Assembly: GCA_001898185.1 (NCBI GenBank)
Contig: MKTI01000006.1
Location: 558,001 to 622,000 of the forward strand
DNA: 64,000 nt
Source: Cellulomonas sp. 73-145
GTDB lineage: Bacteria; Actinomycetota; Actinomycetes; Actinomycetales; Cellulomonadaceae
Direction: 5' to 3'
This document shows, in pieces, positions 19,721 through 28,304 of the stretch. Every line of letters begins with the position of its first letter. The first letter of the stretch is position 1. A program made the translations under genes and the position numbers. The notes beneath the pieces were generated by a model, which did no database searches, had not been told where the DNA came from, and saw only the letters and a list, made by a program, of their open reading frames with translations.

Positions 19721-20400
19721 AGCATGCCCCTCTCGATGATCGTCCGGACGTTCGGGTCGCGCAGCACGTCGAGGCTGTGCCCCGGGGTGGCGACCACGAT
19801 GCGGCCGTCACCCCACAGCCGGGTCCACACGACCGGTGAGGTGATCGGGCGGTGCCACGGGTGGTACGGCTGAACGGGGTGCGTCGTGGTCGCGAGCACG
19901 TCGATGAGGTCGTCGTGCAGTACCCAGTACTGCTCCGTGGTGAGCGTGAAGTCGTCGATCCCGGCCGTGATCTCGTGCGTCCGACCGAGGTCGGTGACGT
20001 GCACGGCGTAGGTCAGGAAGTTGTCCGTCTCGTCGCCCACGCACTGCGCCGGGTCCTTCGACGGATGTGTCGCGAACTGCCCGCCGACCAGCTGCAGGTA
20101 GTCGGAGCTCGCGCGGTGGGAGTCGACGATCCCGCCGTGCCACCCCGCCAGGCCGGTGCCCCGACGGACAGCCGCGGCCAGGCCCTTGAAGGCCTCGTGC
20201 GAGATCTCCGACATGGTCACGCTCTGCACGACGAGGTCGGTTCCTCGCATCAGCGGCTCGTCGGCGTAGACCTCGGAGGACTCCTCGATCCGCACCTGGA
20301 AGCCGCGCTCCTGAAGGAACGGCACGAAGAGGTTCGTGGCGTCGACGGGCTGGTGCCCGTCCCAGCCGCCGCGAACGACGAGAGCGGTGCGTGGCGTCAT
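19693..20400 (-). CDS. ThuA-like (class I glutamine amidotransferase fold) protein
   Basis: A 235-residue ThuA domain. TALVVRGGWDGHQPVDATN, the strand LVVQSVT, GLAGWHGGIVDSHRAS and the late HPWHRPITSPVVWTRLWGDGRIVVATPGH are family hallmarks. GGWDGH and the GWHGG turn suggest a small-molecule or metal site. ThuA proteins accompany Gfo/Idh oxidoreductases in sugar loci and are linked to disaccharide processing through keto-sugars. ATG 20400 is chosen because GGAAGGA precedes it. It is the second gene of the minus-strand operon, overlapping the oxidoreductase gene. Confidence 0.85.
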   Translation of the reverse strand: MTPRTALVVRGGWDGHQPVDATNLFVPFLQERGFQVRIEESSEVYADEPLMRGTDLVVQSVTMSEISHEAFKGLAAAVRRGTGLAGWHGGIVDSHRASSDYLQLVGGQFATHPSKDPAQCVGDETDNFLTYAVHVTDLGRTHEITAGIDDFTLTTEQYWVLHDDLIDVLATTTHPVQPYHPWHRPITSPVVWTRLWGDGRIVVATPGHSLDVLRDPNVRTIIERGMLWASRTVSE

Positions 20401-20499
20401 GAGCGACGTCCTTCCCGACGGCACTGCCGTCGTGGTGCGGGTCGTCCCTGGTCGCGACGACCGGGGACGTTCGGGGTTTGGGGCGAGCACCCGACGGCG

Positions 20500-22332
20500 T
20501 CAGGGAGCCGTGGTGGGGATGACCGGGAAGTACACGGAGTACCTCTCGTCGACGACCTCGTTGAGGGGCCGCAGGCGGATGGTGCTCGGCTGCGCGACGG
20601 TGCGGTAGCGGGTGAGCCACTGCGACCACTGCCGCTCGTCGTCCGCGGCCAGCAGCGAGGTCGGCGTCCGCGCATCGCCGCGCAGCGCCACCTCACGGTC
20701 GACGAGACCCGCGAGCACCACGGGGCCCTCGACGAACGCCACCGTGGTGGGCTCGTCCGGGATGGGTACCGCCCGCAGCTCGAACGGGAAGGCGACGTCG
20801 GCGCGGGTCCGGCCACCCGTGTGGTCGAACGTCAGGAACCCGTCGACCACCGGGACCGTGCCGTCCGTCTCCACGACGGGCTCACCGGCGGTCCATCCGG
20901 GGACGCGCAGACGGACCCGCAGCGGGACGTCGTCGTCCGAGTCGATCGTGACGCGCACCCGCGAGGCGTGCGGGCGGTGCGTGTCGCCGGCGTCGCCGGC
21001 GTTCGCGTCGGGGCCCACGTCCCTCGACTCGTCGAGCAGCCGGACGTCCACCCGCACCTCCCCGGCGGCGGTCGGCACCTGGGCCTGCGCGGCGACGTGC
21101 TGGGCGATGGTCAGGCTCTCGTCGTCGGCGTAGAACACGAGCGACGAGTGGCGGGTGTGCGCCTGGACGAGGGTGCCGTGACAGCACCAGAAGTCCTCGG
21201 TGGGGCTGCCCCACACCTTGCGCGCGCCGCCCTCGAGCGGCAGGAAGTAGCTGACCATCCCGGTCACGGGGTTCTGCTGGGCGAGGATCCCGTTGACCAG
21301 GTTGCTCTCGATGTAGTCGAGGTAGGCCACCTGGCCCGTCCAGCGGAACAGGACGTCGGCCAGGCGGATCATGTTGTAGACGGTGCAGTGCTCCTGCGTC
21401 TTCGCCCCGCGCCGGGCGGCGAACGCGAACGGCGGCGTCCAGATCTCACCCGAGGTCTGACCTCCGGTGCAGAACGTGCCACGACGCACGACCGCCCACT
21501 CCCAGTAGGCCTCGACGACCCGACGCCATCTGTCCTCACCGGTCACCTCGTAGGCGCGAGCGGCTCCGAGCACCTCGGGGATCGTCGTGTTGGCGTGCTT
21601 GTTGGTGAGCACGTCACGCCCGTCGAGCAGGCCGTCGAACAGCGAGCGGTGGTAGTAGAGGTCGAGGAGCTCGCGGTACGTCGGGTCTCCGGTCGCGGCC
21701 AGCAGGTCGGCCCAGACCTCGAGCATCCCTCCGGTCTCGACCTCGAGCACCGTCTGGAACTCGTCCGCCCCGACGCCGCGCGCCCAGCGCGCCAGGGGCT
21801 GGGCGGCACGGTGCGCGACCCGCAACGCCCGTTCGTCGCCGAGGTCCAGGTACACGTCGAGGAGTCCCATGAGCGTCTTGTGCAGGTCGTACTGCGGTGC
21901 CCAGACGTCGCGCCCCCGCTCGAGGCGACGCAGGAAGGTCGCCGGGATCGCGAAGGCCCACTCCCCGTCGCTCTCGCGCTGGCAGCGCTCCAGGCCGTCG
22001 ACGACCGCGTCGAGCGTGGCGCGCAGGTGGGCGTCTCCCGTGACCGCGATCTCGCGCGCTGCGGCCGACATCCAGTGCCCGACGAAGTGGCCGCGCAGCA
22101 GCGACCCGGGCGTCTCCCAGCCCCAGTGCCTGTCGAGCCCGCGTTCCGCCACGGTGTCGCCCGAGGGCCGCAGGTGCCAGGCCTGCTCGCCGATGCCGGC
22201 CTCGATGAGGTGGTTCTGGAGAAGGGCTGCCGCCCGCAGCGAGGCGAGGTACTCCCGGTTGAGCCTCCGGCGGTCGTCGAACACACCGGGGGAAAGCCGG
22301 ACCTGAGCGTGCCCCAGATGAGTCCGTGTCAT
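20500..22332 (-). CDS. GH127-family beta-L-arabinofuranosidase
   Basis: A 610-residue cytoplasmic glycosidase. The zinc-bound catalytic centre can be read as E314 and C316 in QEHCTVYNM plus C383 and C384 in FWCCHGTLVQ. This matches the Glu/Cys3 zinc site of characterised GH127 enzymes, in which one of the paired Cys is the nucleophile. An (alpha/alpha)6 barrel (GHFVGHWMSAAA, YDLHKTLMGLLDVY) is followed by a C-terminal beta domain (VRLRVPGWTAGEP). It releases L-arabinofuranose from beta-linked arabino-oligosaccharides. First gene of the minus-strand operon; the regulatory palindrome at 22351 lies 19 bases before its start and is shared with the divergent GH36 operon. Confidence 0.93.
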   Translation of the reverse strand: MTRTHLGHAQVRLSPGVFDDRRRLNREYLASLRAAALLQNHLIEAGIGEQAWHLRPSGDTVAERGLDRHWGWETPGSLLRGHFVGHWMSAAAREIAVTGDAHLRATLDAVVDGLERCQRESDGEWAFAIPATFLRRLERGRDVWAPQYDLHKTLMGLLDVYLDLGDERALRVAHRAAQPLARWARGVGADEFQTVLEVETGGMLEVWADLLAATGDPTYRELLDLYYHRSLFDGLLDGRDVLTNKHANTTIPEVLGAARAYEVTGEDRWRRVVEAYWEWAVVRRGTFCTGGQTSGEIWTPPFAFAARRGAKTQEHCTVYNMIRLADVLFRWTGQVAYLDYIESNLVNGILAQQNPVTGMVSYFLPLEGGARKVWGSPTEDFWCCHGTLVQAHTRHSSLVFYADDESLTIAQHVAAQAQVPTAAGEVRVDVRLLDESRDVGPDANAGDAGDTHRPHASRVRVTIDSDDDVPLRVRLRVPGWTAGEPVVETDGTVPVVDGFLTFDHTGGRTRADVAFPFELRAVPIPDEPTTVAFVEGPVVLAGLVDREVALRGDARTPTSLLAADDERQWSQWLTRYRTVAQPSTIRLRPLNEVVDERYSVYFPVIPTTAP

Positions 22333-22350
22333 GCTCTACCCTCTCTTGCA

Positions 22351-22362
22351 GAGATCGATCTC
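22351..22362. promoter_or_regulatory. LacI-type operator A (GAGATCGATCTC)
   Basis: A perfect 12-bp CG-centred palindrome in the 94-base gap between divergent GH127 and GH36 operons. Close variants recur at 32888, 33033, 34043 and 35812. It most likely represses both operons at once; binding by the LacI protein at 12574-13587 is inferred. Confidence 0.75.
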
Positions 22363-22426
22363 ACTATAGTCTACGAACACTCGCCGCGGAGTGGACGCCC
22401 TGCGGCCCGCTCGACGGGACGGAGCC

Positions 22427-24694
22427 ATGACCACCTCACGCGTGATCCACCTCGCCGCCGACGACGTCTCGGTCCTTCTCGTCTTCGAGGGCGAGCTGCT
22501 GCCGACTCTCGCGCACTGGGGACGTCGCCTCGACGCTCCCGACCCGGACCTGCTCGCGTGGGCCGGCTCGACCCACCGCACCGGTATGGAGGGTGAGTCC
22601 GACGTCCCGTACGACCCGAGCCTGCTGCCGGAGCACACCCACGGGTGGGGCGGTCGGCCGGGGCTGTCGCTGCACCGCAGCGGGGCCGCCTGGTCCCCGC
22701 GGCTCAGCGTGCAGACGGTCGACGTGGACGGCGAACCGGTCGCAGCGGGCGGCGTCGTCCGACGCGGGGCGTCGACCGTGCGCGTCGTGGCCCGCGACTG
22801 CGTCGCGCAGGTCGCGGTGGTGCTGGAGATCGGTCTCACGGCCGCCGGGCTGCTGCGGACCCGAGCGGTGGTCCGTAACGAGAGCGAGGGGTCCGACCAC
22901 CTGGACGTCGGTGCGGTGTGCCTGGCACTGGCGGTGCCGACCGACGCCCGTGAGGTCCTGGACTTCGCAGGCCGGTGGGCGACGGAGAAGGTGCCGCAAC
23001 GCCACCCGGTCGCCGTCGGCATGCACACGCGGGAGTCTCGCCGCGGACGCACGGGGCTCGATGCGACGGGGACGATGGCCATCGGAACCCCCGGGTTCGA
23101 CTCCCGGTCGGGGGAGGTGTGGCTGTGCCACGTCGGGTTCGGGGGGAACCACGAGCACGCCGTCGAACGCTCGGACGGTCATCTCGCCTTCCGTGGCGGA
23201 GAGCTGCTCCTGCCCGGCGAGGTCCGGCTCGCGCGCGGTGAGGAGTACTCCTCGCCGTGGGTCTACGGCAGCTACGCCGAGGGGCTCGACGCCGCTTCGC
23301 ACCGGTTCCACCGCTTCCTCCGCGACGCGTCCCGCGCCACCGGGCGACCACGCCCGGTGACCCTGAACATCTGGGAGGCCGTGCTCTTCGACCAGGACCT
23401 CGACACCCTGGCCGAGCTCGCCACGCAGGCGGCCGACCTGGGCGTCGAGCGCTTCGTGGTCGACGACGGCTGGTTCCGCGGTCGGCGTGACGACCACGCG
23501 GGCCTCGGCGACTGGACGCCCGACCCCGACGTCTGGCCCGACGGCCTCGGTCCGCTCGCCGAGCACGTCCGTTCCCTGGGGATGGAGCTGGGGCTGTGGG
23601 TCGAGCCCGAGATGATCAACGAGGACTCCGACCTGGCCCGCGCGCACCCCGACTGGATCCTGCGCGCGCGCCCGCAGCTGCCGCTGCGGCAGCGTCACCA
23701 GCAGGTCCTGGACCTCACCGCCGCGGACGCCTTCGCCCACGTCCTCGACGCCCTCGACCGGCTCGTCACCGACCTGGACCTCGCGTACCTGAAGTGGGAC
23801 CACAACCGCGACCTGGTCGACGCCGGACATCCCGGCTCGGGCGCCGCCGCGGTGCACGAGCAGACGCTCGCGGCCTATCGGTTGATCGACGAGCTCCGCG
23901 TGCGGCACCCCAGGCTGGAGATCGAGAGCTGTGCGTCCGGTGGTGGACGCGTCGACCTCGGCATCCTCGAGCGGACCGACCGGGTCCATCCGTCCGACAA
24001 CCACGACCCGCTCGACAGGTCACGCATCCTGCGCTGGACCGGCCTGCTCGTCCCGCCGGAGATGCTGGGCTCGCACGTCGCCTCGGCCACGTCGTCGGTC
24101 ACCGGTCGCACCCACGACCTGCACACCCGGTGCGCGATCGCGTTCCTCGGGCACTTCGGCATCGAGTGGGACGTGCGTGGGCTCGGTGACGCCGACCGTG
24201 CCCTGCTCGCGCGCTGGGTGGCCGCCTACAAGGACAACCGCCAGCTCGTCGCGACCGGTCGGGTGGTGACCTCGGGGGACGCCGACGCGGATGCGCCCTC
24301 GCTGCGCGGAGTCGTCGCGGCCGACGGCAGCGAGGCCCTGTACACGATCGTCACCCCCCACCTGTCGGCCGACTCCCGTCGTCGCGTGCGGCTGCCGGGG
24401 CTGGAGCCCGACCGTCGCTACCGCATCGAGGCCGCCCAGCCGGAATCCCTCGGTCCCCCGTGGCTGGTCCCGCAGTGGCTGCGCACCGTGCCGGCCCTCG
24501 GCGAGGGTCCATCCGACTCATCCGACTCACCCGACTCACCCGACTCATCGGGCCCGCTCGTGCTCGCCGGCGACCTGCTCACGCGCACAGGGCTCGACCT
24601 GCCGACCTTCCACCCGGAGCGCGTGGTGCTCCTCCGCGTGGTAGCGGTGACCACGACCCCTCAGAGCGTGAACCCCCCAAGGAGCAGACCGTGA
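22427..24694 (+). CDS. GH36-family alpha-galactosidase
   Basis: A 755-residue cytoplasmic enzyme. The N-terminal beta-sandwich is followed by a TIM barrel. The nucleophile D458 lies in YLKWDHNRDL, the acid/base D524 in HPSDNHDPLDR, and the usual FVVDDGWF, GLWVEPEMIN and ESCASGGGR motifs are present. It hydrolyses terminal alpha-galactosides (raffinose-type or galactose side chains). ATG 22427 has GGAG close upstream. Near the C-terminus four 9-bp repeats encode an SDSSDSPDSPDSS loop. Its TGA overlaps the GTG of GH51 (GTGA), the first of several coupled junctions in a four-gene plus-strand operon. Confidence 0.93.
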   Translation: MTTSRVIHLAADDVSVLLVFEGELLPTLAHWGRRLDAPDPDLLAWAGSTHRTGMEGESDVPYDPSLLPEHTHGWGGRPGLSLHRSGAAWSPRLSVQTVDVDGEPVAAGGVVRRGASTVRVVARDCVAQVAVVLEIGLTAAGLLRTRAVVRNESEGSDHLDVGAVCLALAVPTDAREVLDFAGRWATEKVPQRHPVAVGMHTRESRRGRTGLDATGTMAIGTPGFDSRSGEVWLCHVGFGGNHEHAVERSDGHLAFRGGELLLPGEVRLARGEEYSSPWVYGSYAEGLDAASHRFHRFLRDASRATGRPRPVTLNIWEAVLFDQDLDTLAELATQAADLGVERFVVDDGWFRGRRDDHAGLGDWTPDPDVWPDGLGPLAEHVRSLGMELGLWVEPEMINEDSDLARAHPDWILRARPQLPLRQRHQQVLDLTAADAFAHVLDALDRLVTDLDLAYLKWDHNRDLVDAGHPGSGAAAVHEQTLAAYRLIDELRVRHPRLEIESCASGGGRVDLGILERTDRVHPSDNHDPLDRSRILRWTGLLVPPEMLGSHVASATSSVTGRTHDLHTRCAIAFLGHFGIEWDVRGLGDADRALLARWVAAYKDNRQLVATGRVVTSGDADADAPSLRGVVAADGSEALYTIVTPHLSADSRRRVRLPGLEPDRRYRIEAAQPESLGPPWLVPQWLRTVPALGEGPSDSSDSPDSPDSSGPLVLAGDLLTRTGLDLPTFHPERVVLLRVVAVTTTPQSVNPPRSRP
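24512..24547 (+). repeat. 9-bp tandem repeat (CCGACTCA core) x4 inside GH36 gene
   Basis: Four units, two TCCGACTCA and two CCCGACTCA, in frame, encode the Ser-Asp-Ser/Pro loop. They are in-frame multiples of three, so copy-number change would not break the gene. Confidence 0.7.
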
Positions 24695-26211
24695 CCGCTG
24701 TCGTCACCATCGACGCCGACCGCCCCGGACCCACGATCAGCCGGCACCTCTACGGCCACTTCGCCGAGCACCTGGGTCGCGGGATCTACGACGGCATGTG
24801 GGTGGGGGAGGACTCGCCCGTGCCCGACGTCCGGGGGATCAGGCTCGACGTCGTCGAGGCGCTGCGCGAGCTGAACATCCCGAACCTGCGCTGGCCCGGC
24901 GGGTGCTTCGCCGACCGGTACCACTGGAGGGACGGCATCGGACCCCGGCAGGACCGCCCAGCGCTGATCAACACGCTGTGGGGTGGCACCCTCGAGGACA
25001 ACGCGTTCGGCACGCACGAGTTCATGGACCTGTGCGAGCTGCTGGGTGCCGACGCCTACGTCTGCGGGAACATCGGCTCCGGCACTGTCCAGGAGATGTC
25101 CGACTGGGTCGAGTACCTCACCGGAGCGGGGCGGTCGCCGATGGCGGACCTGCGCCGCTCCCACGGACGCGACGAGCCGTGGACCGTCCGCTTCTGGGGC
25201 CTGGGGAACGAGACCTGGGGGTGCGGCGGCAACATGCGCGCGGAGGCCTACGCCGACCTGGCTCGCCAGTTCGGCACCTTCTGCCGCAGCGGCAACGAGA
25301 CCCCGCTGTACCGGGTCGCCGCCGGCGCGGACGGTGCCGACACCGCGTGGACGGAGACCCTCATGAGGGTCGTCCCCGAGATCGGCGCCCACCCCTTCGC
25401 CGCGGTGCCGTGGGAAGGGGTGTCGGTCCACTACTACACGATCGGCGGCACCTGGACGGACAAGGGCAGCGCGACCGCGTTCGGTCCCGAGGAGTACTGG
25501 CGCACCATCGTCGCGGCGCAGGGCGTCGACGACCTGCTCCGGGCGCATGCCGCCGTGATGGACGTCTACGACCCGGACAAGAAGTACGGCATGGTGCTCG
25601 ACGAGTGGGGCACGTGGTGGGACGTCGAGCCCGGCACCAACCCCGGCTTCCTGTACCAGCAGAACACCCTGCGCGACGCGATGGTCGCGGCCCTGCACTT
25701 CGACGTCTTCCACCGCTTCGCCGACCGGCTGACGATGGCCAACATCGCCCAGACGGTCAACGTCCTCCAGGCGATGCTGCTCACCGATCCGGACGGCGGC
25801 CCGATGGTGCGCACGCCCACGTTCCACGTGTTCGAGATGAACAAGGGTCACCACGACGCGACCTCCTTGCCGACCCACGTGGCGGGCCCGTCACGCGCCG
25901 TGGCCGGGCGGGACGTCCCGACGGTCTCCGCGTCCGCGAGCACCCGGGACGGCTCGATGCTCGTCTCGGTGACGAACGTCGATCTCGACGCACCCGTCGA
26001 GATCGAGCTGCAGGTGCGCGGGGGCGTCGTGTCGGACGCGACCGGTCGCGTGCTGTCCGCGGGCTCCGCGGCCGCGTACAACCGGCCCGGCGCCGCGGAT
26101 GTCGTGAGTCCGGTCGGGCTCGATCACCTGGAGCGGACACCGGCCGGCCTGCGCCTCACGCTGCCACCGCACTCGTTCGCGACCGTCTCGGCGACGATCC
26201 AGCACGCGTGA
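24691..26211 (+). CDS. GH51-family alpha-L-arabinofuranosidase
   Basis: A 506-residue intracellular enzyme. The N-terminus (ISRHLYGHFAEHLGRGIYDGMW) is diagnostic of GH51. The acid/base E174 lies in GLGNETWGCGG and the nucleophile E305 in VLDEWGTWWD. A C-terminal beta-sandwich ends the protein. It removes terminal alpha-L-arabinofuranose from arabinan, arabinoxylan or arabinogalactan oligosaccharides, complementing the beta-specific GH127. GTG 24691 with AAGGAG upstream overlaps the GH36 stop. Second gene of the plus-strand operon. Confidence 0.95.
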   Translation: MTAVVTIDADRPGPTISRHLYGHFAEHLGRGIYDGMWVGEDSPVPDVRGIRLDVVEALRELNIPNLRWPGGCFADRYHWRDGIGPRQDRPALINTLWGGTLEDNAFGTHEFMDLCELLGADAYVCGNIGSGTVQEMSDWVEYLTGAGRSPMADLRRSHGRDEPWTVRFWGLGNETWGCGGNMRAEAYADLARQFGTFCRSGNETPLYRVAAGADGADTAWTETLMRVVPEIGAHPFAAVPWEGVSVHYYTIGGTWTDKGSATAFGPEEYWRTIVAAQGVDDLLRAHAAVMDVYDPDKKYGMVLDEWGTWWDVEPGTNPGFLYQQNTLRDAMVAALHFDVFHRFADRLTMANIAQTVNVLQAMLLTDPDGGPMVRTPTFHVFEMNKGHHDATSLPTHVAGPSRAVAGRDVPTVSASASTRDGSMLVSVTNVDLDAPVEIELQVRGGVVSDATGRVLSAGSAAAYNRPGAADVVSPVGLDHLERTPAGLRLTLPPHSFATVSATIQHA

Positions 26212-26240
26212 CCACGAGGACCGACGAAGGACCGGACGAG

Positions 26241-28304
26241 ATGACCGCAGATGCGATGACCACCGGCACCACGCCCGACGCAGCCACCCCGTTCCGCGTC
26301 GTCGACGGGCGCCTGTCCTGGACGGGTGGCGGTGAGACGGTCGCGATCGAGCCCTGGGGGCCGGACTCCGTGCGCGTCCGGTGCAGCATGGGCCGGATCG
26401 AGGACACCGACTGGGCGCTGCTGCCCGCCACGAGCGACCCTGACGCCCTGCGCATCGCCGTCGACGGCGACGTCGCGACCCTCCGCAACGGCCGTCTCAC
26501 CGTCGTCGCCCGTGCCTCGTCCGACAGGGACTGGCAGGCCGGCGGGCTGCGGCACGACTGCCGCCTGGCGTTCTACGACGCCGACGGGCGACTGCTGCTG
26601 CAGGAGGTGCCGGACGACGGCGCCACGAAGCCGCGACCCCGTCGGTACCGTGCGCTGCCGGGAGGCACCTACCGCACGACGCTGTCGCTGGCGGCGGCCG
26701 ACGAGCACCTCGCCGGCCTGGGCGTGTACCAGCAGCGGACGCCCGATCTGAAGGGGTCGACGTTCGAGCTCGCCCAGCGCAACTGCCAGGCGAGCGTCCC
26801 GTTCGTCAGCTCGACGGCCGGGTACGGCTTCCTCTGGCACGACCCGTCGGTGGGACGCGCCACCTTCGGGGCGAACCGCACCGAGTGGGAGTCCAACGGC
26901 AGCAGGCAGATCGACTACTGGGTCACGGCCGGCGGGACACCGGCCGACGTCGCGCGCCACTACGCCGACGCGACCGGCCACGTCCCGATGATGCCCGAGC
27001 TGGGCCTGGGCTACTGGCAGTGCAAGATGCGCTACTCGAGCCAGGAGGAGCTGCTCGAGGTCGCCCGGGAGCACCGGCGGCGCGGTCTGCCGCTGGACGT
27101 CGTCGTCGCGGACTTCTTCCACTGGCCGCACATGGGTGACTACCGGTTCGAGGACGAGTTCTGGCCCGACCCGCAGGCCATGGTCGACGAGCTCCGCGAG
27201 ATGGGCGTCGAGCTCATGGTGTCGGTGTGGCCGCAGGTCGCGCTCGACTCGGAGAACTTCGCCGAGATGGACCGCCGCAACCTGCTCGTGGCGACCAACC
27301 GCGGCATCGACGTCCAGATGTGGTTCGGCGGCCCCAGCAGGTTCGTCGACGCGACGAACCCGGAGGCTCGCGCCTTCCTGTGGGACCGCTGCCGGGAGAA
27401 CTACGCCCGGTACGGGATCCGGCTGTTCTGGCTCGACGAGGCCGAGCCCGAGTTCGGCAAGCAGGAGTGGGACGCGTGGCGCTTCCATGCGGGGCAGGGC
27501 GACGAGGTCGCGAACCTCTACCCGCAGCACCTCTCGCGCACGTTCTTCGAGGGGCTGCAGGCCGACGGCGTGCAGGACGTCGTCAACCTCGTTCGGTGCG
27601 CATGGGCCGGATCGCAGCGCTACGGCGCCCTGGTGTGGTCCGGCGACATCCCGTCGACCTTCGAGAGCCTGCGCCGGCAGCTGACCGCCGGCGTGCACCT
27701 CGGCGTCGCCGGCATCCCCTGGTTCACCACCGACATCGGCGGGTTCTGGGGCGGTCGCGCCGACGACCCGGCGTTCCACGAGCTGGTCGTGCGGTGGTTC
27801 CAGGCGGGCACCTTCATGCCGGTGATGCGCATGCACGGGACACGGCTGCCCGAGGTCCCCGTGGTGGCCGCCGACGGGACCCCTCGGCAGTCGACGGGCG
27901 CACCCAACGAGGTGTGGTCGTTCGGCGAGGCGACCTACCGGATCCTGTCGCGCTACCTGCACCTTCGTGAGGCGCTGCGCGACTACACGCGCGAGCTCAT
28001 GCGGCAGGCCCACACCGACGGGCAACCGGTCATGCGCGGCCTGTTCCACGAGTTCCCCGGCGACGACCGTTGCTGGGGCGACCTCGACGAGTACCTGTAC
28101 GGTCCGGACCTGCTGGTCGCGCCGGTGGTGGTGGCCGGCGCCACGAGCCGATCGGTGTACCTGCCCGCCGGCGCGCGCTGGACCGAGCTGCACTCCGGCG
28201 CCGTCCACGACGGCGGCCAGGACGTGACGGTCGACGCCCCGCTCGACGTCATCCCGGTGTTCGCCCGGGACGGGCACCTCGCGCACCTCGTCGGACGCCT
28301 GTGA
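26241..28304 (+). CDS. GH31-family glycosidase, probable alpha-xylosidase
   Basis: A 687-residue intracellular GH31 enzyme: N-terminal beta domain, TIM barrel with nucleophile D399 in LFWLDEAEPEF and acid/base D469 in VWSGDIPSTF, then C-terminal beta domains (YLYGPDLLVAPVV, VYLPAGARWTELHSG). The D-x-A-E-P-E variant of the nucleophile motif occurs in alpha-xylosidase and related subgroups rather than the WxDMNE of classical alpha-glucosidases, so removal of alpha-xylose from xyloglucan-type oligosaccharides is favoured. Start at ATG 26241, 29 bases after GH51. Its TGA overlaps the next GTG. Confidence 0.88.
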   Translation: MTADAMTTGTTPDAATPFRVVDGRLSWTGGGETVAIEPWGPDSVRVRCSMGRIEDTDWALLPATSDPDALRIAVDGDVATLRNGRLTVVARASSDRDWQAGGLRHDCRLAFYDADGRLLLQEVPDDGATKPRPRRYRALPGGTYRTTLSLAAADEHLAGLGVYQQRTPDLKGSTFELAQRNCQASVPFVSSTAGYGFLWHDPSVGRATFGANRTEWESNGSRQIDYWVTAGGTPADVARHYADATGHVPMMPELGLGYWQCKMRYSSQEELLEVAREHRRRGLPLDVVVADFFHWPHMGDYRFEDEFWPDPQAMVDELREMGVELMVSVWPQVALDSENFAEMDRRNLLVATNRGIDVQMWFGGPSRFVDATNPEARAFLWDRCRENYARYGIRLFWLDEAEPEFGKQEWDAWRFHAGQGDEVANLYPQHLSRTFFEGLQADGVQDVVNLVRCAWAGSQRYGALVWSGDIPSTFESLRRQLTAGVHLGVAGIPWFTTDIGGFWGGRADDPAFHELVVRWFQAGTFMPVMRMHGTRLPEVPVVAADGTPRQSTGAPNEVWSFGEATYRILSRYLHLREALRDYTRELMRQAHTDGQPVMRGLFHEFPGDDRCWGDLDEYLYGPDLLVAPVVVAGATSRSVYLPAGARWTELHSGAVHDGGQDVTVDAPLDVIPVFARDGHLAHLVGRL

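Noticed and set aside
19852-22596. 914-codon plus-strand open frame across ThuA and GH127 genes
   Set aside because: Spans two opposite genes with firm motifs and the operator; typical GC-driven shadow.
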